Part shown: in pieces, positions 31,891 through 43,400 of the stretch | How the letters are laid out: each line of letters begins with the position of its first letter | How positions within the stretch are numbered: position 1 is the first letter of the stretch | Assembly (NCBI RefSeq): GCF_010093595.1 | Contig: NW_022985456.1 | Coordinates: forward strand, 62,001 to 126,000 | Source of the DNA: Mytilinidion resinicola | Lineage: Eukaryota > Ascomycota > Dothideomycetes > Mytilinidiales > Mytilinidiaceae | Direction of reading: 5' to 3' | DNA: 64,000 bases | The notes under the pieces: model-generated | What the model saw: only the letters and a program-made list of their open reading frames with translations | What the model was told of the DNA's origin: nothing | The model's database searches: none | Position numbers and translations under genes: made by a program

Positions 31891-33570
31891 ATGGCCAACA
31901 CGATGACCGACACGATGGCCGACGAAAACGGCCATGAGAGCATCGAGGATATCAAGTCTACGAGCATCGACAAAGAAGGTTCTCAAGAAGAGACCGCGGT
32001 CTTCGAACTAGCCGGCTCCAAGCTCCTGCTTGTCATGATCGGGCTGGCTCTAGCAATTTTCCTCTCATCTATAGATGGGTCCATCATCTCCACCGCCATT
32101 CCACGCATCACATCTCAGTTCGGCAGCATCGACGACATCGGATGGTATGGAAGCGCATACTCTCTCGCCATGTGCTCCTTCCAACCGATAGCAGGGAAGC
32201 TTTATGCGAATTTTTCGATGAAAGTAGGTTGTTCTGACGCATGTATACCTGGGCTTTGCTAATAGTAACAGATCGTGTTTCTCTCCACCATGGCTGTCTT
32301 TGAGTTCGGCTCCCTCATCTGCGCAACTGCTGTCAACAGCCCAATGCTTGTCGTTGGACGAGCCGTAGCGGGACTTGGAGGCGCTGGGATAGCGACAGGG
32401 GCAATGTCAATCGTTGCCACCTCGATGCCTCTATAGAAACGAGGGACTTTTATCGGCATCCTTCATTCCACGTACGGCGTTGCAACCATTTTAGGGCCAC
32501 TTCTAGGCGGCGTTTTGACGCAACATGCGTCGTGGCGATGGTGCTTCTATATCAACCTCCCGATCGGGGCAGTCACATTCACCTTCCTCACCTTATTCTT
32601 CCATCCGCCTGCACGCAATTCCGACAACGTCACGGTCCTCCAGAAGCTCGCCAAACTCGACTTAATTGGTGCATTCCTCTTCATACCTTCAATCATCATA
32701 ATCCTCCTCGCTCTACAATGGGGAGGTACTCGGCATGCGTGGAAGAGCGTGACAATCATCGGCCTGATTCTAGGTGGTGCTGGCCTCCTTACTGTCTTCG
32801 CATCATGGCAAGTCCACAAAGGCGACAATGCTATGATCCCACCCAGGCTCATCACACAGCGCACCATCTTCACGGCCTGTTTTATCAATTTCTTCGCCAT
32901 GGGTGCCGTTTACACGTCCATTTACTATCTGCCCGAATGGTTTCAAGTCATAAAAGGGGTTTCACCTACCAAATCTGGAGTCATGTATTTGCCATTAGCT
33001 ATATCAGAGATCATATCAGCCATCGGAGCGGGCATGGGAGTCTCATTCCTAGGCTACGCGAACCCATTTATATTTACTGGGACAGCACTTATGTCTATCG
33101 GCACCGGATTGATCACCACTTTCACGCCTACTACTAGCCATCAACGCTGGATTCCGTATCAGGTCTTGCAAGGTCTCGGCGCAGGAATGACGCTTTCTAT
33201 GCCCTACATGGCGACACAGACAGTCCTCAAGGGCGATGATATCCCGGTCGGGACATCTTTGGTGCAGCTATTCCAATTCCTCGGAGGTTCAGTTTTCTTA
33301 TCGATTTCGCAAGCACTCTTCACCAATCAGCTTACTAGCTCGCTCTCAAAGCTGGGTAGTGTGGGGATCGGCAGAGCAGAAATCGATAAAATTCTGTCCG
33401 CTGGCACTTCATCAGTCAGGAAAATCGTAACTGAGGCCCAGCTATCTGCGGTTATAGGAGCATACAACCACGGCATTGTCTCAGCATTCTATATCGCCAC
33501 TGCTGCTGCGGCAGTGGCGTTTGTCTTCACTTTTGGGCTCGAATGGAGGAGTGTCAAGCCAAAGTCCTGA
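31891..33570 (+). pseudogene. DHA2-type MFS drug/metabolite efflux transporter with one in-frame TAG
   Basis: Two exons on the plus strand, 31891-32223 and 32272-33570, read as a full 14-helix MFS protein of the DHA2 (TRI12/GliA-like) type. Landmarks are FLSSIDGSIISTAIPRI with the motif D1 position, WYGSAYSLAMCSFQPIAGK, VVGRAVAGLGGAGIATG (motif C-like) and HASWRWCFYINLPIGA. The frame is intact except for a single TAG at 32434-32436 (codon 166 of 544), where relatives have a residue such as E or Q in P-L-x-K-R-G. A change of CAG or GAG to TAG would explain it. No intron can remove the codon, because the nearest upstream GT is about 24 bases away. The gene is therefore either a young null allele, a sequencing error, or a readthrough case. 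If expressed, the family exports small molecules at the plasma membrane. Confidence 0.75.
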
Positions 33571-33673
33571 TGACAACGATACCATGGGAATGTTTCATGA
33601 AGTAGTGGTTCCGCAAAATAGACAATTGTGATTATCCAGAAAAGCGTGTGTTGCATACTACCTAACTTTCTTC

Positions 33674-34251
33674 CTACTTTCCCTTCTTTCTGTCCTCGGG
33701 CTGACTCAGATGTACTAAGCCTTCAGAGTAATTCCTCTCGAATATTTGATACCGAGTCTTTCTCTCAAGTCCTAACACTTCTTCAACCTCTTCTTCATCA
33801 ACCTCGTGTCTTTTTCTGCTATTTTGGCCCTTTAGCCATTTCAAGTTCTTGTTCGCCCACCAGACGAACTTACTGGGCAACTCGTCCCCAAAGGAGTATC
33901 TTGTACTCCACTGCGCCACGTGAAGATAAGCGCATCTTCGTGTTTCACTGTGAAGTGCTCGATCACAGCTATGACCAACTGACGTCCCTCGTCGTTGTGC
34001 GGAGGAGTGGCTATATCATCTAAACCTTCCGATTGTACGACGCCATAATAGAACAGTCGAGGTAGACCTGCCATGTCTATAGAAGGCATATGTCCGACTC
34101 GTATCGAAACTTTAGAGGGGCTCCATGGGTTTGCGGGGTGGAGTTCCTCGTCCTCTGCTTTGATCACGATGACGGGCGCTCTTAGCAGGTGATACTCCTT
34201 GAGAAATCGACACCGCTTGTCGCTTTCAGTTGGTTTCGAATGTATGTCCAT
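33674..34251 (-). CDS. Hypothetical protein, exon structure uncertain
   Basis: The ATG at 34251 opens a frame of 126 codons to 33874 with a coding-like sequence (APVIVIKAEDEELHP, MAGLPRLFYYGVVQSEG, LVIAVIEHFTVKHEDAL). A good donor, GTAAGT, occurs at 33873. The next frame on the same strand, ending at 33674, holds a charged coiled segment (DEEEVEEVLGLERKTRY). A splice to an AG near 33803 would join the two in phase, but a one-base frameshift is an alternative. I do not recognise a family, and there is no signal peptide. Confidence 0.35.
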
Positions 34252-34529
34252 CTAGAAGCGAAGAAGAATTAAGGTAACAGCCGGAGTTCCCTGGTCATCA
34301 AAATACAGCGATTCACATCTAATTAAGTATACAGCAACGACATCGGGTCAAACCCGAAGGTAGTTTCCAATTCTCCGCATGATAAGAATATCGGATCACG
34401 TATTAACTCCAAACCTCTCGAGAAAACCGGGCCCAATGATCTACTATCACCGCCAATAGCCTCTAGCAATCTTAGCTTGGTCTATCCCGCCCTCTCTCCG
34501 TCATTGCATGGAGTGGTGCCGGAACACGT

Positions 34530-35186
34530 TCAGGGCAACTTCGACCGAATCCACATCGCGAACGGTGCACACCACAACGCCACCATCATCCCCAGCAGGT
34601 CATGCGTCCCGACCATCTCTTTCGTCACGCCCACCACCAGCACCCCAAACACCGCAATACCAAACGCGGCAGTCATCGCGCGATTAAAGATGATCCTTCG
34701 CTCGAGCGCCTTCATCTCCTCCGCCAGCCGCGCAAGCTCTCTCGCCCGAGCTCTCTCCCGCTCCCGCCGCAGCTTCTCCCCCGGAGTCCACGAACCCCGA
34801 GCCATCATACTGAAATGGTACTCCTTGCGCCGCCCGTCTTCCCACACCTCGATCCCTTGCTCGACCCACCACTCCACGAGATCACATGGGATGCCCCATC
34901 TCTCCTCCGGCGCTTCCTTGCTCGGCACGCGCAGATCTTTTGTGTAGTACGGGCATGTAAAATGGTAGTCTTGCTGCCAGCGATAGAGGCACATGGCTCC
35001 CATTACGTGCCCGCAGCCAAGCCTGAATGCGACGTCGAACTCCCAGCTGGCGGTGGCCGCGGTGCCTTGGGACATCGCCTGGCCGATTGCATTACGGACG
35101 TCTTGAAGGGATGTGACGAAGGGTTGTTTGCAGATGGGGCAGGAGGGGGATTTCTCGTCCTCTTTTTGTACTTGAGGAGAGGCCAT
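34530..35186 (-). CDS. Small membrane protein with degenerate RING-like finger
   Basis: Single frame of 218 residues from the ATG at 35186. The N-terminus has CPICKQPF followed, after a long loop, by LGCGHVMGAMCLYRWQQ and CPYY. This is a RING-like spacing, but several zinc ligands are missing or displaced (H-x5-C instead of H-x2-C, and CPYY instead of CP-x-C), so ubiquitin-ligase activity is doubtful. A charged helical segment (LRRERERARARELARLAEEM) precedes two hydrophobic helices at the C-terminus (about 165-185 and 193-210). It may be anchored in the ER or another endomembrane. Confidence 0.65.
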   Translation of the reverse strand: MASPQVQKEDEKSPSCPICKQPFVTSLQDVRNAIGQAMSQGTAATASWEFDVAFRLGCGHVMGAMCLYRWQQDYHFTCPYYTKDLRVPSKEAPEERWGIPCDLVEWWVEQGIEVWEDGRRKEYHFSMMARGSWTPGEKLRRERERARARELARLAEEMKALERRIIFNRAMTAAFGIAVFGVLVVGVTKEMVGTHDLLGMMVALWCAPFAMWIRSKLP

Positions 35187-36667
35187 TGGGTTGGTTTATG
35201 AGGTTGGTTGGTTGGTTAAAGATGTTGGCATGGTGGTGTGGGGGGTGTGCCTTCTGGTGTGGGAAGCTGGTGTACATGTTTCTGAATGCCTTAACTAACT
35301 CTTTAAGAGGGGGCTGGGAAAAGAAGATGGATGCCGCCGTTCATCTAGTGTGACTAGGCACGTGGGGGATGGAGGGGGTAGCATGTGAATCGCTAAACCA
35401 CGGCTTTCAGTGAGCATTGTTTACACTAATCTTTGCCAACCGGCTCCGGTGTTGATAAGTAGTTCACTTCGACAGACTGGATTTTACGCAACATGACCAG
35501 GGAGGGTTCTGGATGTTCAAGATCGTGTGTTTAGAGGGAATAGGAAGTAGCATTCCATCATTAGGTCTCGTGGCTCGAGGCTCGAGTTCTAGTTCTCAAG
35601 CCCAGCTTAGTTTAAACATCACGTGTCTGACTTCTTAACAAGTTACGAGCCTGGAGCAATTGCCCCCGGTCAAGAGAGATTTCTTCCGCATCTCCTCATC
35701 TCGCCCTATCTATCTAGAGCGAAAAAAAAGAATATCTAAGGAGCAAAACACCACCCTCTTTCGAGGGTGTAGCCACCCCGGAGGGGTTTCTCTATCCGCC
35801 CGCCTGCGGTATTTTCAATCCGTCATCTTCACCGGCCACTCTCAGCCTCACGCACCAACTACATACGTCCTCTTTACCAGGCTTCCAAGCCTCTCTACTA
35901 ACCAGGCCGCCCGAAGTCAACTCGACTTTTTAACACCGAAAGGTCGAATCGAGAATCGAACTCAAGACCCAGGTGAGGTTGTCGACGGTAGTGAAACGCT
36001 ACCTCGCGAGGTATAATGCCTGGGATCCGGCCGCGGGCTTACACACGATGTGGCCGATTACCAACCGAGCTGCTGGGCAAGTTAGTGGATGAGGGCTTCT
36101 AATTTTACTTGGGTTATATAGGTAGGCTCGGGAAAGGTCACGGTTACAGATAACGAGAAATGACGTCGGGATCACATCTCACCTAGCCATCACTGCTCCT
36201 ATGACGTTTGCCTGCGAACGAGTCACTGGTTTCCTCTTCCCTAGACAATGTCAGAGCTGCCCTTCAATCAATCAATCAGTTATCCGTGTTCGAATTGACC
36301 AACTTGAAGGCTTATTCAGCAGTGGCAAGTTTCCGTGCAAGACCGCGATGAGAAGAGACTGAGGCGAGGGTGAGAGGCTTTGTACTCGCCTTCGCCATCG
36401 TATCATAAGCGATTCCTCTCTTCTACCAATCTGAAGTCGAAACTCGATGCTGTCTGGATTGGCTCGCACACGGGATTCGGCCGCACAGCACGTGATGAAA
36501 GTTATGATGGGATATAAAAACTTCTTCTGAGCTTCTGCTGGTATGCATGGAAGAGGAGCAAGGAGAGATTCTTTAAAATCGATGGAACTTTGCGATGATG
36601 GCTCTCTTTGGTGTGTTCAACACTGACCTGTTTACGGATTCATGTTGCGGTGGTGGAAGGTGGGAGT
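35187..36667. other. Intergenic with candidate Pol III-like element
   Basis: 1.5 kb with the RING-like gene promoter on the left. On the minus strand, a tRNA-like A-box at 36061-36074 and a B-box-like GAGTTCGATTCTC at 35951-35963 are about 98 bases apart. No tRNA cloverleaf can be folded around them. Remaining frames show no recognisable protein. Confidence 0.4.
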
Positions 36668-36998
36668 TCAAACCACGATGGCAAAACTCTCAATGTTTGC
36701 GGAGTTAGAGGAGGGTAACAACTTCTCGATGATACTGCCCACTATTTGAAGCTGACGATGCAATTTCTCGGTAATCAGATATCCTCGTACTTACCTCTAA
36801 CCACTCGCAGATCAACACCAGTATTGAAAGATGAAGATGAGCATCCCCAGCGACGTTGAAGAATTCCCCTCGGCTCCCAAAACACGCCCGGAGCCACATG
36901 AGATATCCTCCTTTCGCAATTTGATCCACCAACGGATCTACACGACCACATAAAAGTCTAAGTTGCCCCCGATTTGATCCAGCCCAGGGACCCCACAT
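36668..36998 (-). CDS. Hypothetical two-exon gene, N-terminus uncertain
   Basis: Exon 36998-36795 ends at a perfect GTAAGT donor, and exon 36751-36668 follows a GTCAG acceptor, in phase, giving 95 residues from the first in-frame ATG. The joined peptide reads LVLICEWLE then LQIVGSIIEKLLPSSN, which looks like real protein. The same frame is open upstream to about 37135 with coding-like content (SPYRWAGYKSWLGDPKHFDLHGG), ended by one TAG; beyond it the frame is open again and starts at an ATG (37189). The true start may therefore be further 5', or the gene may be disrupted. No family is recognised. Confidence 0.4.
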
Positions 36999-37313
36999 CA
37001 GCTCCTCATGTTCCTTGTTCTCATCCACCACCAATCCTCCATGGAGATCAAAATGCTTCGGATCACCAAGCCAGCTTTTATACCCAGCCCAGCGATAAGG
37101 AGAAAGCAGATATGCACATGAGAGATCACCGGGTATCTAGGTGACGACCAGTAGTGCACCAAAGGGGAGACGGCAGTCTAGCATTGTATACATTCCCAAG
37201 CTCAGCTAATACACGTGCAGATCCCGTGACACGACTCGAGAAGTAATATAAGGTGTTTTTTCTCAAAGTAATTACCCAAGAAATAGCGAAGCTAGACGGC
37301 GCTCACCCTTACA

Positions 37314-37835
37314 ATGCAGCTGCTGCAGGAGTGCGAGAAGCTCGAAGCTCTAATTATGTTACTCAGCTTCACAGACATGTTCGTTGGAGAGCAGGACAAC
37401 CTGAAGAATTTCCTGCTGCATGGAGAGCCGTTGAGCACCCCTTTGATGCGCGAATTGCTACGCCTGAAGCACTTGCCGTACCTCAAGCAGGTAACGATGA
37501 CATTCCATGTCAATATGACATCCGTGAACATGTTCGACGTACTGCACCCGAAGTACCAGGGACGAGACCTCCGGTTCATGAAGTTCGTGCTGAGCGGTCT
37601 TCGGGCAATCAAGGTTGTGAATGAGGTACGCAACTTCCTACGAGCTCGTTTGCCCTCGAGCTGCAAGATTCTGATACGCTGGAGTGCGTTCGGCAACATC
37701 TACGACTCCAGGAATGCTCGAAAGGAGATGGAGTACGATAGGTGGAAGAATTACCCTGATCGCAAGATAGGAAATCCGGACGATGGAACTGCCGAAGACC
37801 CCGAGAACGATGGAAATCCCGAGCCCGAGGTATAA
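37314..37835 (+). CDS. Hypothetical protein, 173 residues
   Basis: Single frame from the ATG at 37314. The sequence is leucine-rich and then charged (LKQVTMTFHVNMTSVNMF, FMKFVLSGLRAIKVVNEV, RWSAFGNIYDSRNARKEM), ending in an acidic tail rich in Asp, Pro and Glu. It resembles the C-terminal part of the fungal F-box-like/2EXR proteins, but no F-box is visible and an upstream exon could be missing. It is transcribed away from the hypothetical minus-strand gene to its left. Confidence 0.5.
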   Translation: MQLLQECEKLEALIMLLSFTDMFVGEQDNLKNFLLHGEPLSTPLMRELLRLKHLPYLKQVTMTFHVNMTSVNMFDVLHPKYQGRDLRFMKFVLSGLRAIKVVNEVRNFLRARLPSSCKILIRWSAFGNIYDSRNARKEMEYDRWKNYPDRKIGNPDDGTAEDPENDGNPEPEV

Positions 37836-38714
37836 ATGTCTCCTGAGGACCTCAGGCCTGAACACGAATCTCGTCAGCCGTTGATCTGGGCATACGACAA
37901 TGGATGACTCACTGGGAGGATACTCTTCTCAATGAACTGGCTATCATGCTGGCGAAATCTCACTTGCCTACTGCTAGTACCTAGATACATAGGTACCGAA
38001 TGAACTCAAATTACCCCAATAATTCCCACTATTCATGTGATGTGACCCTTGACACAGTCTTACGCATACAGTACTTTGCCAGGGCAGAGTCTGTGTACAC
38101 CCCATCGCCGGTGCTTGGGAAGGTCTCCTATGCACCTCAGCGAGCTGAAGCAAGTACACTCCCATGCCTTCTGACTTCACGAACTTCAATCGTGTAGGTG
38201 GGGTCGGAGCGTCTTGAGGCTTGCGGAAAAGTAGGAGGTGGGTGGCCAGGGGTCGGTTTCGTTCATATTCTTGATGATGTATAGGGGGACTTCAGACAGT
38301 GATGCCCAGCTGTACGCAAAGTTACGATGTAATACTGTATTAAGTAATCATACGAACTTGAGCATGTCAGCCTAACCCTCCAAAAAGTCAGACTCACGTG
38401 TAAACATCAAGCAATCACCCAGCACGTCAGACCCTAGAAAAAAAAATACTCGAATTGAAAGTAGGAGGAGTAAAGAAGTAATAGGGGTATACCACCACGA
38501 CGCAACGCCAACCCCAAACTATAGGTAGAAAGACAAGCTCTCAATCAGCCAAACTCCCCAACCAAGCTCTCCTCGAATGATATATCAATAGCAAAAACCC
38601 CTAGCCAGTTCCAAACGCCGTCTCCGCTATATGGGAGGCAATCCCATCCGCGCTATGCATCCACATCCCAAGACCTCCCAAACACCATCGCTATGCCATG
38701 AAGCCCTGCAGTTC
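37836..38714. other. Convergent intergenic region
   Basis: About 880 bases between the ends of two converging genes, so it should contain both 3' regions. I see no RNA gene, repeat or coding frame that I can support. Confidence 0.4.
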
Positions 38715-40110
38715 CTATAGCCTGTTCAGGCCTACCCTAGCGCCCCAGAACCCACGGTTGTAGGCAGCTAGGTTTCCGCCCGCGGCCTTGAATCGCTTCC
38801 GCTCCCACGAGGCTCTCTGAGTTTCTTCGGGCTCTCGTAGGCGCTTGAGCACCTCGGCCTTTGAAGGTGCGTCTTGGATAGAGCCGGTGTCGTGGAGGAC
38901 CTCTGAATCCGCCCAGGAAAGCGAGAACTCGGTGACAAGGGAGTTAGGTAATGGGTGCGCCGAGGACTGGATAGGCGCGAAGAGGTTGGGGTGGGCGAAC
39001 TTCAGTGGCGTATTGATCGCCTGCTGCGCTGGTTTCGGTGCTGGCATTGCTAGGATCTCTGAGTGACTCGAGCCCCCCATTTTGAAAAGTGGAGGGCGAA
39101 AGGCGTCCTTGATCTGTTCAATCTCATTCGCAGACGGTCCAGCCTCATCAACGTCCATAGGATCGCCAGCGCCCATGCGAATCCCAAGGATATTATCCCG
39201 TCCAGATTCAAACGGCCCAGGCGCCTTCACAGGCCCCGGAATCCAGTCGCTTCCAGAATCAGACTCCCGCTCGAGCTCGACCGTAGCCTCCCTCCGCGCG
39301 CGATTCTCCTCCTCTTCCACTCCAACAACCTGCCCTAATCTCTTCCTCTTCACCATCGGCGTCTCCACAACCCCCTCTTTCTGCCTCTCCTTCCCCTTCC
39401 CCTTCCCCACCCCATTAACCTCCGCCCCATTCCCCGCCGTCAAATCTTCCAACTTCCCCCCCTCCTTCAGCCCCGCCTTCTTCTTCTCCTCCCCCCTCTC
39501 CCTCGCCTCCTCAACCGCTGCAACCAGCCCCTTCGGCACCCCCGCGTGAATCCCCACCCATACCTTCACCCTCCGCTCAAAGCCGCACCAGTCCTCCGCA
39601 CACAGCCGCCCCGCCTCAGCATTCAACGCGCTCTCCGGATTCGGCTGGATCAGCAGACAACTAATCGTGACAAGCACATCCCGCAGCCTCAATTTCTCGC
39701 TCCAGTCCCGCTTCAGCGTCTCGACACACACGGCGCCGGTCGCTTCGTCGACATTCGGGTGGAAGATGCGCGTGCGGAACGTCGCCGTCGGCGGGTGCAC
39801 GGGGTAGGTGGGCGGGATGGAAAGGTGGAGGGCGAAGAGGCCGGCGGCGAACGGGGTGCCTGGGGGCCCCGCGAGGAGGACGTCGAGGTGGGTGAGGTCG
39901 GCGGTGGGGTCGGCGGAGGAGTTTGAGGGCGGGAAGAGGTAGTTTGGGGGCAGGCCGGCGGTGTGGAGGGAGGCGTGGTCGGTCGCGAGGCGGCGGAGGG
40001 ATTTGGAGTTCTGTTGGTGGAAGTGTTGGTGAGTATATGGTTTGCTGGTATTGCACGCGCCGGGTGAGGTTTGGAGTGCGGACAAGGTGGTGGTGGGGTG
40101 GACTAACCAT
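38715..40110 (-). CDS. UBE2S-like ubiquitin-conjugating enzyme E2 with long C-terminal tail
   Basis: Two-exon model on the minus strand: 40110-40108 (only the ATG) and 40010-38715, 1299 bases, 432 residues. The UBC fold covers about residues 1-160: HPN at 85-87, catalytic Cys96 in GAVCVETL, then LKRDWSEKL and LLIQPNPESALNAEAGRL. That last block closely follows human UBE2S (E2-EPF), which builds Lys11 chains for the APC/C. The tail of about 270 residues is charged, disordered and lysine-rich, then carries a conserved-looking C-terminus ending GLNRL, like the Leu-Arg end of UBE2S. The start exon is deduced because no other in-frame ATG precedes the UBC fold, and ATG-GTTAGT to CAACAG gives the correct first residues. 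Lys11 specificity is inference. Confidence 0.8.
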
Positions 40111-40482
40111 GGTTGGTGGCCTGCAATGGCTTTAGGGAACAGGTCTACACTCGAGTGCGCATGTAGGATTGTGTTGTCAAAGATCCAGCAGTGACGTTGA
40201 AGAAGTTGGGGTGGTGGTGGAGTCTTTGTTGGTTGCTATGCGCGTTGATGAACTTCACCAAAAACGCTCTATCTCGGCACTACACAGTTTTTGCGACGCA
40301 CCACTTTCGCGTTTAATGGCAGATAGTTCGATTGCACGTGACAAACGAGTGATCGATGGCTTTCAGAGACTCTGGAGTTCACTAAATATTATTCCAATGC
40401 CCACCATTCATCCTGCCGCCCCGTTGTAGTCTTACATCCCTCAAACGCCGCGCTAAGAATCCCAAAGCCCCTTGCTTTTAGC
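40111..40482. other. Intergenic between E2 and nucleoporin genes
   Basis: About 370 bases that should hold the E2 promoter and the nucleoporin 3' region. Nothing else was seen. Confidence 0.4.
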
Positions 40483-43400
40483 TCACAAAACATCCATTTC
40501 GTCCCCGCCCGCAAATGCAAACTGTCCATTTTCCATCGCCGCCGCCCGGTCCAGCTCCGCCTGATACTCCTTCCTCAGATCAGGCAGAGTGATGACCCTG
40601 CGCTGCAATACACCCTTGGCCCTCCCAATGCCCCACGACGCAACGCTCTCGTCCACGCGCGGCTCCGCGAGAATCCATGCTTGATCCGGAGAAACTGATG
40701 ATAGGGTGTTGATGAGCATTAGATACGCTTGCGTTAGTGAGCCATCCTCGGGATCGTGGTATTTCGATGACGTTGTTTGTAGCCGTTGCAGTCGTTGATA
40801 GAGAATGGAAGCCGCGCCGCGGAAGTCATTACGGGAGATGCGGAAGGAATAGAGGATCTTGTGGTATGGCGGACCTGTGGAGATATTGAGTGTGTTCTGG
40901 CAAAGCGATTCAAGAATGCTGTCGACGTCATTGTAGAGGCTAGCAAAGGGGAATTTGAGAAGTGCAGGGCCTTGAGACCGGGTGACCATGGAAGTGATCA
41001 ACTTGTGCAGACCTGCTTTTCGCCTTTAAAACAGTTAGTAGATGTTGCAGTAGCATGACGGTGAAGCACTTACATTGCGGTATCCGTGTGGCGGGATAAT
41101 GCGGTATAGGCCTCCTCGAATCGGGAAGTCTGTATAGAGGCGTTGAACAGTCGCGAGAGCAGTTCTGTCTTTGTAGCGTCTGGCTCGTCCCCAATCAGTG
41201 ACTGCAATCCCAGCTTCGCAAACTCCGCAACGAACGCGTGTGCCTTGGCCTTCTCAAACAGACTGATACAATGTAGGTAGTAGTTTGGTAGGCCATCAGA
41301 GAAGAGTTCTCGTTCATCGACCCTGATGAAGTTGCCGTCATCACTGTCATCGATACTGAAAATTCCGATAGCTGTACAGCTGTTAGTCTTGTGGAATTCT
41401 GTATAATCATAACTAAACTTACCGAGAGTGAACGACGCCTTCTTAAAGTAGATAGCTGCCAAAGTGTATTCCCCTTTCAAAAGACACAAGCGAGCATTTA
41501 GATACGTCGACCAGTTGTTCTGTGGTACGAATCTCAAAAAATCCGAAGCTAGCTCAATCTCCTTCTCTTGTATCAATATGTTTAGGACGTCATTGACGAG
41601 ATGATCATACTCCTGATTCCGGAATGGTTCGGACGTCCACATACGAGCCCAGTAAGTAAGGACCTCAGATAGAGGCAACTTTGGGATAGGAAAACTAAAC
41701 GTGCGGCTACCAGCAACTCCTTCAAGGACAGTCTGAGAGATCGAGGGCAATCCGCCAGAGGACCTGGAATCTTCAGCCAGCAAGCTCAGGGTTTTGGTTG
41801 AGCTTGCGCCTGTCGGTACTGGATGCGACCACAGTGTGCTACCCATCCATATCAGCACCGAGTTATCTTTCAGTTGGTCCATTATCGCTGTGAAAAGTTC
41901 TGGGGCATTGAACTCGTCCGAACGGTCTGCGGGGTCGATGTCGATGTGCAGGAAAATGATCAGCACCATGAGATCCAAGAGCACATCGACTGTAATCTCA
42001 AGGGTCTCCTGCGCTATTCGAGAGATAGCTCGCAGTCCATATTGAGTTATCTGCTTCTTTGGTATCCCTCGACCAGCCTCCGCTTGAATGAGTGTTTCAA
42101 GTGCTTTGATGATAAGACTATTGTCCAGATCTACAAAGTCCATAGGTCCGAGAGCTTCGCCGAGCTTCGCTAAGTCTTCATCGGAGACATGTTCGCAGAG
42201 TTTGCACGTCTGGTCAATAGCCTCAATTCGGGAAGGTATAGCCAGTAATGAGCTCTGTAACATCTCGTTCGTGATAATGGCCCGAAATTGGTGCTTGAAG
42301 GTTGCCCCAAAGCCCTTTCGGAATTGGCTGGCAGCGGCCAGCAATCTGGCAACATCTTGCGATTCTTCGTCCTGGAGCGCGGATCGCAGTGGCCGAGGCA
42401 GGTGTTCTGTAGTCCCGAGAATGTGCTGGTTGGAGCGCAGGATATCTACTTCGCAGCCTTTTCGAATCGCTGAAGCGTAGTCTGATAGTAGTAGCCATGG
42501 CATATCGTGGTCGTAATCGAAGACCAAAGACAGCACTTCGCCTCTACGCTTGTGAAGGTCCCGGACAAGGCCATAGAACATCTGCCATTGGGCCATTAGG
42601 CTAGTCTCGTGCTCCTCGTAGTCGACCTTCGTGAAATTTTGCCTGCTCAGGGCGACGGAAGAAGCAACTGTTGCGCATAGCCTCTCCTTGAACGGAGCTT
42701 TGCTCGAGTTGCTGGGTGTCTGTCTCTGCTCAACTCCTTTCCTGTATACGAGAAGTGCCGTCTCCAATGTCGCTGTCGTAAACCTTCCCGGGAACAGCAA
42801 AAAGTCAAGCCATTGCTCCGTTACGCTCGGGTTATGAATGATTGGGATCAAAGATTCAAGCTCGCCTGGGTTCGTCGGATTAGACTTCAATCCTTCCACG
42901 GTCAACGGCCCAGAGTCTATAGATACCCAGTCATGCTTCCAAACACTGGCCAGTCTCTCATCACTGTCGTCCAGACTGAATTTGAGAGAATAAATCTTGC
43001 TGCTGGGGCCTGATCTAGCCCGTATCCAGAGCTCGGTTCCTCTCCATCCCGGTGTTGCTTTGATATAGAATTCTTCCAGATTCCAAACTGTGGTGTTCAT
43101 CAACTCGTCGACGGGTGGAATGAAGGCGAATCCACTCTGAATATCCTTGATGCCGTTCACAGAATCTTCGGGATTTCTGATTCCCCAGAACTTGAACTGA
43201 TGCTTCTTTGGAGAATATGTTACCAGATGGTATTCCACACCGTCCATGCCGTATCCCGGAATATTGATCATCTGCATGAGCATTGGCTGCGATGGTCCAA
43301 TGAAGTATTGAGATGACTTGTCCGAAATTGCATCACTGTCTCTCAGCAGGTCCTCTTGCAAGGGGAGCTTCCCGGTGTTTGCATTCCAGACTCGAAGGAC

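Noticed and set aside
32434..32436. Removal of the MFS stop codon by an intron
   Set aside because: The only upstream GT within range would make a 24-base intron, which is too short.
35940..36085. A tRNA gene on the minus strand
   Set aside because: The D-arm-like and T-arm-like sequences are present, but the acceptor stem halves do not pair and the spacing is too long, so it is not called as a tRNA.
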